The notes beneath the pieces are model-generated. The model had not been told where the DNA came from. It made no database searches and saw only the letters and a list, made by a program, of their open reading frames with translations. From Chryseolinea serpens (GTDB taxonomy: Bacteria; Bacteroidota; Bacteroidia; Cytophagales; Cyclobacteriaceae), in NCBI RefSeq assembly GCF_900129725.1, contig NZ_FQWQ01000001.1, forward strand, positions 1,116,001 through 1,180,000: a stretch of DNA of 64,000 nt, written 5' to 3'. Of the stretch, positions 9,901-16,749 are shown piece after piece (within the stretch, counting starts at the first letter, position 1; each line of letters begins with the position of its first letter). A program made the position numbers and the translations under genes.

Positions 9901-10047
9901 CAGGACGTTCACCCCCGGCAAGGAAGCACCGTCCTCGGCGGATGTGATCTTACCTGTTACGACCTTGCTTTGTGCCCACGCCAATGTGCTGGTAAGGAGC
10001 AACATTGCCGTCATCCACGTAAATCGTGTTGTAAACAGTTCTCTCAT
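6991..10047 (-). CDS. SusC/RagA family TonB-dependent glycan transporter
   Basis: A 1018-residue TonB-linked outer-membrane channel that would import malto-oligosaccharides with TonB/ExbBD energy. A signal peptide (residues 1-25) is followed by a carboxypeptidase-regulatory-like beta domain (about 28-103), the SusC hallmark LSEVVVVGYGQQEKKDVTG (106-124), a plug domain with GSSIRIRGGTSINASNEPLY and VVDGIPV, and a long beta-barrel ending in an aromatic strand (RTFVFGVHIGL). No FecR-interacting signalling extension is present, so regulation by an anti-sigma system is not expected. It is the first gene of the sus-like operon, and about 1.1 kb of non-coding DNA lies upstream. Confidence 0.95.
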   Translation of the reverse strand: MRELFTTRFTWMTAMLLLTSTLAWAQSKVVTGKITSAEDGASLPGVNVLEKGTSNGTVTDSNGHYSISVTDNATLIFSFIGYKSQEVIVGGQSAVDLTLQVDVTSLSEVVVVGYGQQEKKDVTGVVATVDSKSFNKGAIVSPDQLMNGKVAGVQILPSDGQPGSGSSIRIRGGTSINASNEPLYVVDGIPVVSDGTAAGRNPLNFINTNDIETFTVLKDASAAAIYGSRAANGVILITTKRGKSGAPTLSYDGFVSVGTVAKKYDVFNADQFRSVVSYYAPQNLKYMGNPEAADVADRAYNTNWQDQIFQTAVGQSHNLSLSGGTDKTNYRVSLGHLQQDGIIKTSYTKKTNIGVNFSQLALDDALKIDVNVKGAVTEDFYSADVIGAAISYDPSHPVYDAKSPFGGYYEYYDSIGGKRVPKVNSPNNPVSSLMQSKDVGSVLRSLGNLQLDYKVKVVPGLRFNVNLGYDVTRGQRKQFLPSTLKAENSPDTGKVVIQNPYKNSMLFEGYINYTRDLKSIKSKVDVTGGYSWQSFYAENHGYTATQLSTNIYGYNNPGVARKTIPFDPLSTTAIPSLGENRLISFFGRVNYSYDERFLLTVNLRRDGSTRFGPNNKWGTFPSAAIGWRIANENFMQNQNIFSDLKLRAGYGITGNQDIGNFRYLGTYTPSDPQANYQFGSAYYTTIRPSGYDTNLQWEQTASSNIGLDFGVLQGRLSGSIEVYQKNTDKLLFTRAVAPGANLTNTILTNIGKVQNKGVELSLDAVAISTPSLTWNVGFNAAYNTNKITQLDGNNDPDFPGYAAGDNIAGGVGNKVEILRVGQPVNAFYVFEHKTGADGKPVNDNLGAEDKTNMYVDQNNDGIINEKDLRPFHRPAPRVLMGLTSQLNYKNFDFSFTLRANLGNYVYNNVASNSTFQRAGDAFRPLNLITNSLRANYYTPQYFSDFYVENASFLRMDNLTLGYSVKQLTKANIRVYATVQNAFVITKYSGIDPEVSVSGIDNNLYPRARTFVFGVHIGL

Positions 10048-10244
10048 AGATTTAGATTAGGTTAAGTTTTTTTGTTTGCGGTTCCCGAAAAGGACCCGGG
10101 GTCCCACCGTCTGGAGCCGGCCGCACCCGTTTGAATTCTCTTAGGAAACGATTGCAACGTACCACTCGCCAGGCCCTGAGTCGGCCCACTTTGAGCAAAA
10201 ATGAAAATGCATTACAACGGAGGGGGTGCCGCTTTCATAAAATA

Positions 10245-10303
10245 CTGATAATCAGATTATTGAAAGGGATTGAAGCAGGTTCCATTTCTTAAAGTGGAAC
10301 CTG
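10245..10303. promoter_or_regulatory. Palindrome and hairpin upstream of the susC-like gene
   Basis: About 200-255 bp upstream of the susC start are a palindrome, CTGATAATCAG (10245-10255, flanked by A/T that partly extends the symmetry), and a perfect 9-bp inverted repeat, CAGGTTCCA (10276-10284) with TGGAACCTG (10295-10303). No T-run follows the inverted repeat on the minus strand, so an operator is more likely than a terminator. No clear Bacteroidota promoter was found by eye. Which regulator binds is unknown; the CBM48-AraC regulator at 13.2-15.1 kb is one candidate. Confidence 0.4.
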
Positions 10304-10470
10304 ATTTTGGGTGGGGACTGAATGCTGGAAGTGTAAAGTGGTACGTGGTTCCGGAATCGATCCCGCAAGTTTAGAACAACGGGGGAATTCAGGAGCCAGG
10401 AGTCGAAAAATTCGGGGTCAGTGTTCGGCACCAGCTATTCTGGAATACGCACTGGCAGTATTGACAAGCA

Positions 10471-10704
10471 CGTCATTCCGCAGGCACGCGTTTCCTCGAG
10501 CTTCGCAAGTGGCCCAAGGAATCTCGTGGAAAGCGCATTGGAATCCGTGTGGTGATGCATTTGAAATCGGGCGTGCGGCCTTCGATGTTTGCCGGTGTTC
10601 GTTTTAGTTCATGCGCAGGTTATCCGGTTTCAGTGCTTTCGGAATTCGGGATGTCTTGGACTACTGGCGTAGGTTTTTAAAAGGCCTGTGCCTGTGACAT
10701 GACG
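10471..10704. repeat. MITE-like unit, copy 1 (terminal inverted repeats)
   Basis: A 234-bp unit bounded by imperfect 17-bp terminal inverted repeats: CGTCATTCCGCAGGCAC on the left and, on the right, GTGCCTGTGACATGACG, whose reverse complement agrees at 13 of 17 bases. It contains no convincing reading frame. An almost identical copy follows 260 bp further along. The structure suits a non-autonomous mobile element or a structured intergenic repeat. No target-site duplication is obvious. Confidence 0.7.
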
Positions 10705-10730
10705 AGTACTGCCGGGCCTTCCGACAAGCA

Positions 10731-10963
10731 CGTCATTCCGCAGGCACGCGTTTCCTCGAGCTTCGCAAGTGGCCCAAGGAATCCCGTGGAAAGCGCTTCG
10801 GATTCGTGTGGTGATGCCTTTGAAATCGGGCGCGCGGCCTTCGGTGTTTGCCCGTGTTCGTTTTAGTTCGTGCGCAGCTTATCCGGTTTCAGTGCTTTCG
10901 GAATTCGGGATGTCTTGGACTACGGGCGTAGGTTTTTAAAAAGCTTGTGCCTGCGACATGACG
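10731..10963. repeat. MITE-like unit, copy 2 (terminal inverted repeats)
   Basis: The second copy of the preceding unit, in direct orientation and offset by 260 bp. By eye it differs from copy 1 by only scattered substitutions. Its ends (CGTCATTCCGCAGGCAC and the inverse of CGTCATGTCGCAGGCAC) agree at 15 of 17 bases, better than in copy 1. The 26-bp linker (10705-10730) ends in GACAAGCA, the same 8 bases that precede copy 1, so the duplication covered the flank as well. Confidence 0.7.
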
Positions 10964-11139
10964 GTACTGCCTGGCTTCACGGTCTTCCCGACCGCGTGGA
11001 TGCGCGAAACCTCCCATAGTACAAGAGTATTACTCTGGCGAATAAGGGACTGCTTTGGAATAATAAGAACAGATGAACATTCTTTTTATCAAATAAGGAA
11101 ATTATTAACGAGCTCCCGGAAAATATAAATAAAATTACC

Positions 11140-11382
11140 TCAAGTAAAATAAATGACAAAATTTATCGGCGCTAGGGAATCTTTCCCGATCTTAAATACT
11201 AGCTCAATTGAGAAGATAATCAGAAAGAGGATTGCATATAGCATTAATCCTCCTCCCAAAATATATGAAAACACTTCATAGTTTGCGATTTCGGGTATGA
11301 TCAAATATTCAGTTGAACTGAACAATGTCAGCAGGGTAACGGCCAAAAAGTATTCAACCAAATTTATCTTCAATTTTTCCAT
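11140..11382 (-). CDS. Small hypothetical membrane protein
   Basis: An 80-residue protein with two predicted membrane helices (about LVEYFLAVTLLTLFSS and SYILGGGLMLYAILFLIIFS) joined by a short loop, then a short polar tail. I do not recognise a family. The ATG at 11382 (MEKLKINLVEYF) is preferred over one at 11415 because the extra residues are unlike a membrane-protein N terminus. The DNA is clearly more A/T-rich than the sus genes. It sits 66 bp downstream of the lipoprotein gene on the same strand. Confidence 0.5.
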   Translation of the reverse strand: MEKLKINLVEYFLAVTLLTLFSSTEYLIIPEIANYEVFSYILGGGLMLYAILFLIIFSIELVFKIGKDSLAPINFVIYFT

Positions 11383-11448
11383 TACTGATAAGCTACAAAA
11401 GGTCCCTCTATACAAAGTCTCTAACTCCTGGCTCCTCCCCTGCTACTG

Positions 11449-12108
11449 CTACTCCCACTTGCTCTCTTTTATCAAGTTCCCCTCATTGTCGTACATTCTC
11501 GTCCGCACAAGTTTTCCTTCCCAGTAATCATTGCACACTCCCACCACTACTTTACGTTTTTGTGAGTCGGATTTTGGGATCTCATAATCAAGGATCCTCA
11601 TGTCGAATTCACTTACCAAGGCCGTGTCTATAAAGAGTTCGACATGTTGTATGAGCTGGTGGTGAATCATTCTTGAGGTGTATTTCTTCTCCAGGGAATA
11701 TTTTCCCAGCCTGTCTTCGTAGTACACCACTTTTGACAATGTATTTCCGAGACTATCATTTAAGGTTGTGTCTTTTATGTGATAACTGGTCAGCAGGTGG
11801 CTGCCGCCGCGCGTCATGGTCACCCAGGGGCCGATCTCGACAAAATTAAAGACTTCCGGGTCTTCGGTTTTAAATATTCTCAGGGTCCCTTTCAACATAG
11901 CCTTCCACAAATTCATATCGAGCGGATCGTACAGTTCAATGTCTTTTGTTATCTCTCCTTTTCGATCGATCAGGCTCTTTTCGTAAGGGGTCAGTATTTT
12001 CGCATAAACGGCGTGTTGTGGATTTTGATAGGGTTTCGTTATGGCGCAAGAGCTGATGAGCAGTCCCGCGATCAAGATGAGTGTATAGTTCTTCACATTT
12101 AACGGCAT
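11449..12108 (-). CDS. Hypothetical lipoprotein
   Basis: A 219-residue predicted lipoprotein: the hydrophobic signal LILIAGLLISSC gives an acylated Cys21. The body is mixed alpha/beta with no family I can name. The last residues (VRTRMYDNEGNLIKESKWE) resemble a single MORN-like repeat of the kind common in Bacteroidota surface proteins. There is no helpful neighbour: a small membrane protein lies downstream and a CPBP protease upstream on the same strand. Confidence 0.7.
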   Translation of the reverse strand: MPLNVKNYTLILIAGLLISSCAITKPYQNPQHAVYAKILTPYEKSLIDRKGEITKDIELYDPLDMNLWKAMLKGTLRIFKTEDPEVFNFVEIGPWVTMTRGGSHLLTSYHIKDTTLNDSLGNTLSKVVYYEDRLGKYSLEKKYTSRMIHHQLIQHVELFIDTALVSEFDMRILDYEIPKSDSQKRKVVVGVCNDYWEGKLVRTRMYDNEGNLIKESKWE

Positions 12109-12260
12109 GGTACGCTATTGCTCGGATTTAAAAAGTAACTGGCAAAACTGGCCCGCGGCACGCTGACACCTAACATCCTCTAAATCTAACGTCTGAATAT
12201 CTAACATCCCACATCAACCCTCTTCGGCAAAATTTGCCCGCAACAAACCTGCGAAGGTTG

Positions 12261-13121
12261 TCAGTTCTTCGCATTTTTTCTATTCTTCAGGCTATCAATC
12301 ACTGACTGCAAACTATCGGCAGTTTTTTTTGCAGCTCGATTGCGGTCTTCCAGCGCATGGAGCGCGCTGTCCATATGATGTCGTCCCTCTTCACGAACCT
12401 TTTCTTCAATACGCCCGAACGGATCCCGAACTTTTCGCCACACTGCCCCGACATCTACAATCAAGTACATAGCGTTGAATAAACAGTGAAAGATGATGGC
12501 AGCAACCATTCCGAGCTTCATTCTTATCACGGCGAAAAAGACTCCCATGACAGAAAAAATTAAAACAATAACAGGAACAAAGCGCTTGGTCCCACTAATG
12601 TCGAAATCAAACTGGCCCAGGTGTGCGAATCCAAAAATAAGTTGTAAAATCACCAAAATCCACAAAAACTTATTCTCCCAAATGGTTTGGAGTTTTTCAA
12701 CGGCCGCTGACTGATACGTCAGAAACACACACGTCGAAGCGAGCACTACAAATAGGAAGACGCGCGACGATAAAAACGGTCCAACCCCCAAGAATAAATG
12801 CGCCGTTTCATAGCGAAAGATACGATCGGCCAAGAAAAGGCAAAGCGACACTCTAACGAATACTATATTAAATTTTAATGGAAGTCTGAATATAACTTCT
12901 TCATAAATAGGCCCTAGAATGCAGGTTACCACAATAGCGGTTATCTCGGTAACCGGCAATTGTATTGTTGCCTGATAGTCATTCAACGACAAAATGAGGT
13001 AAACGTAAACCAGCAACCCTTTGAGAACAATCAACAAAATCAAAAAGAGAAAAAAGTACAAAAGCCAACGACCCCTATTTTTCTCCATTTGACTCAAATC
13101 CTTCAACAACATCATTTGCAA
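12261..13121 (-). CDS. CPBP-family intramembrane metalloprotease (CAAX/Abi type)
   Basis: A 286-residue polytopic protein carrying the three motifs of CPBP (Rce1-like) glutamate proteases: EEVIFR (Glu74, Glu75, Arg79), FGFAH (Phe163, His167) and HCLFN (His212, Asn216), each in a membrane segment. Members cleave prenylated or peptide substrates in the membrane, and in bacteria are linked to bacteriocin immunity, maturation or phage abortive infection; the substrate here is unknown. Odd feature: a soluble charged tail of about 60 residues (from about 228) with coiled-coil character follows the last membrane helix. All motif residues are present, so it is likely active. Confidence 0.85.
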   Translation of the reverse strand: MQMMLLKDLSQMEKNRGRWLLYFFLFLILLIVLKGLLVYVYLILSLNDYQATIQLPVTEITAIVVTCILGPIYEEVIFRLPLKFNIVFVRVSLCLFLADRIFRYETAHLFLGVGPFLSSRVFLFVVLASTCVFLTYQSAAVEKLQTIWENKFLWILVILQLIFGFAHLGQFDFDISGTKRFVPVIVLIFSVMGVFFAVIRMKLGMVAAIIFHCLFNAMYLIVDVGAVWRKVRDPFGRIEEKVREEGRHHMDSALHALEDRNRAAKKTADSLQSVIDSLKNRKNAKN

Positions 13122-13175
13122 ATAAAATTACTTAGGATTTAAAGGACCAATCGTTAGGGGATGATGGCCCTTCGA

Positions 13176-15092
13176 TTATTCCTTCAGCGTATTAAAAAAC
13201 GCACTCGGCGTTTGACTGGTGATCTTTTTAAATGAACGATTGAACGCCGTCTTCGAATTGAATCCTACATCCAGCGCGATCCCCAGCAGGGTATAGTTTT
13301 TGTACTGCGGATCCTCCACCCTACGCTTGAATTCATCGATGCGATAAGTATTTATATAATCAAAGAAATTCATGCCAAAACCGCTGTTGATAACCTTTGA
13401 AAGAATATGCGGCTGAAGCTTAAGACGCGAAGCAAGTTCAACAAGCGACAGCTTCGGGTTGGTGTAGGGCTGGTATTTCTCCATGTAGCTGGTGACCTTC
13501 TCCTTAAGGATGTCGAGGTTCTCCATGGATACCTCCTCTTTCTCTTTGCCGATGTGATTGAGATAATCGATCACCTGGTGATCAAGTTCCACCTTGTTGA
13601 GTTCGTCGACTTGTGAAAGGGTCTGGGGTAGACGGAAGATGTCGGGTTCGTGAATGACGAAGTAGCCGAGGAAGAAGGTGATCACGGAAAAGGTCATCCA
13701 AAGGGTGTCGATGCTGATGTCGATGACGTTTGAAATTTCCCATCCGAACATCCAGGCCAGCACGGCTGCCACAAACGTGACAAACCACACCACCAAACAG
13801 GCGGCCTGGATAAAGAGCACCGTGTTGAGGTATTGCAGGTTTTGTTCGTAGGAGTTGCTGTTCTGGTAGTTCACCTTATAAAAATTGATGGCCCCCAGGC
13901 ATTTTACCCAATAATAGATGTTCAACCCCAGGGCTACCGACGACATGCAGAAACGGATGATCCGCAACTCGGACTCCGGTTCGATGAGCTTGGCCTGAAA
14001 CGCGGGCTGGTCCATGAGAAAATAGACCATGTAAACAAAAAACTGGACAAACACCGGCACGTAAAAGACCAGTCGAAGCTGATTTCGCGACTGGAACAGC
14101 AGGCGCTGGATATAGGCATAGAACAACGGTGCGTACACAAACAAAATAAAATCCGGGATCAGCTGCAGCTTGGGCAGCGTATGCTCCACTTCCGGGTAGC
14201 CCGACACCACTTTAATAAGCAGGATGGCCGACGTGAAGCCGATCAACAGGATGAGCCAGCGGTTAGCCTCCCGGTTGTACTCCTGTATGGTAGGAATGGT
14301 GACGATGAGCAGCAAGCCCTGGAACACGGAAAACAATAGCAACAGGTCATAGATGGAATAGAGCTGGAGTCCGCCGGAGATGTCTTCCCAGCCTGCAATC
14401 TCCACCCTGATCTTGCCCGTGGCCGAGCGGCGGTTGGTGGAGCGGTTGGCCATGGTGCGTCCCCCCGAGCTGCTCTCGGCCGATTTCCAGGTGCCGCGGG
14501 TGAACTTGTAGTCGATGCGTTCGCCGTTAAAGTAAATGAGCACCTGGTAGCTGCCGTCGATCTGTTTGCGGAGTTTGTAGTTCTTGTCGCCGGGGTTCCA
14601 GTTGTTGAAATTTCCCGTCACATAAAGCGATGCGTCGAACGGAGTGCTCTCGGGCACCTTGTCGACGATGAGGGTGTATTCGGGTTGCTTCTCCCACCCT
14701 TCTATGACGACCCGGATCAGGTGGGGATTGTCTTCCAACTGCCGGTTATAGACCCGGTTGGGCAGGATCTTGCCGTCGGCATAACCTTCTACGATCTGCC
14801 AGCCGCCCTGTGTGAATTTGTATTCGAAACTGGTGAGCGTGTCGGGGAGGTCGAAATAGTAGACACCGTCGGGGCGCCGGGTGAGCTTGAAGTTTTCCTC
14901 GCCGGGGCTCCAGTTATTGAAGGTACCGGAAATGAACAGGCTGGAATCTTTCAGGATAAACTTGGGGTGCTTAATGACTTCTATACGGATTTGTGCGCGC
15001 ACATGAAAGGACGCCAACACCAGGAAAAGCGCAAAAAAATAGGGCCGCGAAGTGCGGTCTAGTCTGCTCACGAGGTTGGTAGGCGCCGGCAT
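13176..15092 (-). CDS. Transmembrane AraC-family regulator with two glycogen-binding-like E-set domains
   Basis: A 638-residue one-component receptor. A signal peptide or anchor (about 17-33) is followed by two extracytoplasmic E-set/CBM48-like domains (about 35-135 and 139-232). They carry near-duplicate motifs, FISGTFNNWSPGEENFKL (53-70) and YVTGNFNNWNPGDKNYKL (157-174), of the kind that bind alpha-glucans in AMPK-beta and glycogen-branching enzymes. Seven membrane segments follow (about 244-490), then a linker and a C-terminal AraC double helix-turn-helix (about 525-636) containing LSLVELASRLKLQPHILSKV and LLGIALDVGFNSKTAFNRSF. It probably senses a periplasmic ligand and changes transcription directly. 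The sus-like operon 3 kb away makes alpha-glucan a natural ligand, but that is inference. Confidence 0.88.
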   Translation of the reverse strand: MPAPTNLVSRLDRTSRPYFFALFLVLASFHVRAQIRIEVIKHPKFILKDSSLFISGTFNNWSPGEENFKLTRRPDGVYYFDLPDTLTSFEYKFTQGGWQIVEGYADGKILPNRVYNRQLEDNPHLIRVVIEGWEKQPEYTLIVDKVPESTPFDASLYVTGNFNNWNPGDKNYKLRKQIDGSYQVLIYFNGERIDYKFTRGTWKSAESSSGGRTMANRSTNRRSATGKIRVEIAGWEDISGGLQLYSIYDLLLLFSVFQGLLLIVTIPTIQEYNREANRWLILLIGFTSAILLIKVVSGYPEVEHTLPKLQLIPDFILFVYAPLFYAYIQRLLFQSRNQLRLVFYVPVFVQFFVYMVYFLMDQPAFQAKLIEPESELRIIRFCMSSVALGLNIYYWVKCLGAINFYKVNYQNSNSYEQNLQYLNTVLFIQAACLVVWFVTFVAAVLAWMFGWEISNVIDISIDTLWMTFSVITFFLGYFVIHEPDIFRLPQTLSQVDELNKVELDHQVIDYLNHIGKEKEEVSMENLDILKEKVTSYMEKYQPYTNPKLSLVELASRLKLQPHILSKVINSGFGMNFFDYINTYRIDEFKRRVEDPQYKNYTLLGIALDVGFNSKTAFNRSFKKITSQTPSAFFNTLKE

Positions 15093-15378
15093 TTTTTCCG
15101 ATTAAAACATTTCCCGAACAGCGAATATACGAGGTTTGGGGGATTAGCGTGGGGATCAAGCTGGAATTATTGAAACATCTGTGCAGCGTTTTTTTTGCAA
15201 ATTTGACTGACCCTTTTTCTGGCCCTCTCATCCGAATCGTGAGCTGCCTTATGGATTTTTTTACATTTTTGTTGACGGGATAGGAACGGACCTTACAATC
15301 GCCCACAACGGCCGCCCCCTGTGAAACGCTCCCGGATAGCCCTTCACCATTGGCGGCAACGGGATTTTAAATTATGTT

Positions 15379-15918
15379 ATGGATAAAAAAAGAAAGAAAC
15401 AATTAGTCAACGAGCTCAGGATAAAAAGACTTGAAGCCATGCTCGCTTCGGACGATCCCAAGGACGTGCATTATGCAAAAGTGGAATTGGGAATTATTCC
15501 GGAGCCCATGACAGAAGAATTAATTCTCTCCACGGCCCCGGTTGATCTGGTCAAACTCGTGGTTACGAGGGCCGAAGATAAAATCAGCGCGATCTACAAT
15601 TCAGATCCCCGAAAGTATAAGGATCGGGAGCTACTCTGGGGCATATTCCCAGAATACATTCGGTTCCTCCACGACATCTACTACTTCGAAATGATGGTCT
15701 TCATAGGAGACTGTGTCAAGTATGTGGACAGCGAAGACGACAAAGATAAAGCCAGGCTAATTGAGGGCTATAATTTCTTTGGCTTCCCCGGCATCGCACT
15801 GCCGATGATCGATGGTGACTGGGAAGGGATTGAAAAATGGCACGATCGGCATCGCACAGCGATTTCTGAAAGCTTGATAAAATTCATCCGGGATAACGTT
15901 TCCAATTTCACATATTAA
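15379..15918 (+). CDS. Hypothetical protein
   Basis: A 179-residue soluble, charged protein. It has a basic N-terminal helix (MDKKRKKQLVNELRIKRLE), a mainly helical middle and an aromatic, acidic stretch (IRFLHDIYYFEMMVFIGDCV). No signal peptide, membrane segment or known motif was seen and I do not recognise a family. It is divergent from the AraC regulator with a 286-bp shared intergenic region, and 58 bp upstream of another unrecognised gene on the same strand, so the two may form a small operon. Confidence 0.6.
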   Translation: MDKKRKKQLVNELRIKRLEAMLASDDPKDVHYAKVELGIIPEPMTEELILSTAPVDLVKLVVTRAEDKISAIYNSDPRKYKDRELLWGIFPEYIRFLHDIYYFEMMVFIGDCVKYVDSEDDKDKARLIEGYNFFGFPGIALPMIDGDWEGIEKWHDRHRTAISESLIKFIRDNVSNFTY

Positions 15919-15976
15919 ATTTGGAACTAACCTTCGTTCAAACCGACAACTGCAAAAAAATCAAGCAACCAACGAT

Positions 15977-16588
15977 ATGCCCCACTATATCCGTGTCTTA
16001 GGCGAGACAAATCCAGCGATACCCGTTACGAAGTTACGTGACTACCTACGCGAGCAGAATCTAAAAGCAACGCTTGAAGTTGATGACGGCGACGAAGAAG
16101 ATTGGACAACCTTGCTGGTGAAGGATGCAAAAGACCGGGATATCATTCTGATTGAAAAAAATATTGTTCTTGAGGGAGAGCTCGGTGAAGAAGAAATCGA
16201 GGAGTTTCAGGAGGAGGTATTAGATTATAAACCCACTTCGGCCGCCACGTGGTTAACAGAGTATCTCAACGAGGTAAAGGTAATTTACGCTTTTCAAATC
16301 CTGAATAGCGTAGACAATGAGGAGAATTGGTCCATCGTTGGCGAACTCAAATCAATGATATGGCAGAGCACAAAAGGCATAATTCAAGCCGACCATGAAG
16401 GATTCTCCAACCGGGAGGGCTATCACATTCTCTGGCAATTCCGGGACGATGTTTCAGGGGAATGGAGTATGGCCGTTAACGACATTCACGGGCATTGGAC
16501 TAAATTTATTATGGATTTAGGTGACCCTGCACAACGGGAGGAATTTTGGAATGGCAAGGTCCCCAAAGGCGCGCGAAAGATTGAATAA
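15977..16588 (+). CDS. Conserved hypothetical protein, acidic
   Basis: A 203-residue acidic soluble protein without signal or membrane segments. It has an N-terminal alpha/beta part (MPHYIRVLGETNPAIPVTKL), a very acidic centre (GELGEEEIEEFQEEV) and a C-terminal part rich in Trp and His (EGYHILWQF, WSMAVNDIHGHWTKF). I have an impression of similar uncharacterised proteins in other bacteria but cannot name a function. It lies directly downstream of the preceding hypothetical gene and 161 bp before the permease gene. Confidence 0.62.
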   Translation: MPHYIRVLGETNPAIPVTKLRDYLREQNLKATLEVDDGDEEDWTTLLVKDAKDRDIILIEKNIVLEGELGEEEIEEFQEEVLDYKPTSAATWLTEYLNEVKVIYAFQILNSVDNEENWSIVGELKSMIWQSTKGIIQADHEGFSNREGYHILWQFRDDVSGEWSMAVNDIHGHWTKFIMDLGDPAQREEFWNGKVPKGARKIE

Positions 16589-16749
16589 AATACAGTAAAA
16601 GAGCGCATTGCCGGAGAACATCCGGTGTCGTGGATGGGTAAGGTCTCCGCTGAAGCAAGCGGGATCGTCAAAGTCCTGCAGAATAATTTTCTCCCTGTGC
16701 AACATTCTGGTAGCTTTGGGCGTCTTAGCAACACAAAACCGACCTGCTT

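Noticed and set aside
10311-10607. A 98-codon plus-strand frame in the region upstream of susC
   Set aside because: It runs into the repeat unit, has no recognisable domain, and its second half is the MITE-like DNA.
10463-10976. The tandem repeats considered as a CRISPR array
   Set aside because: The units are about 233 bp, only two, and the spacer-like linker is a copy of the flank, so this is not a CRISPR array.
10977-11159. A 60-codon hydrophobic frame on the minus strand overlapping the small membrane protein gene
   Set aside because: It would need a TTG start and its C-terminal part is not protein-like; it may be chance in A/T-rich DNA.
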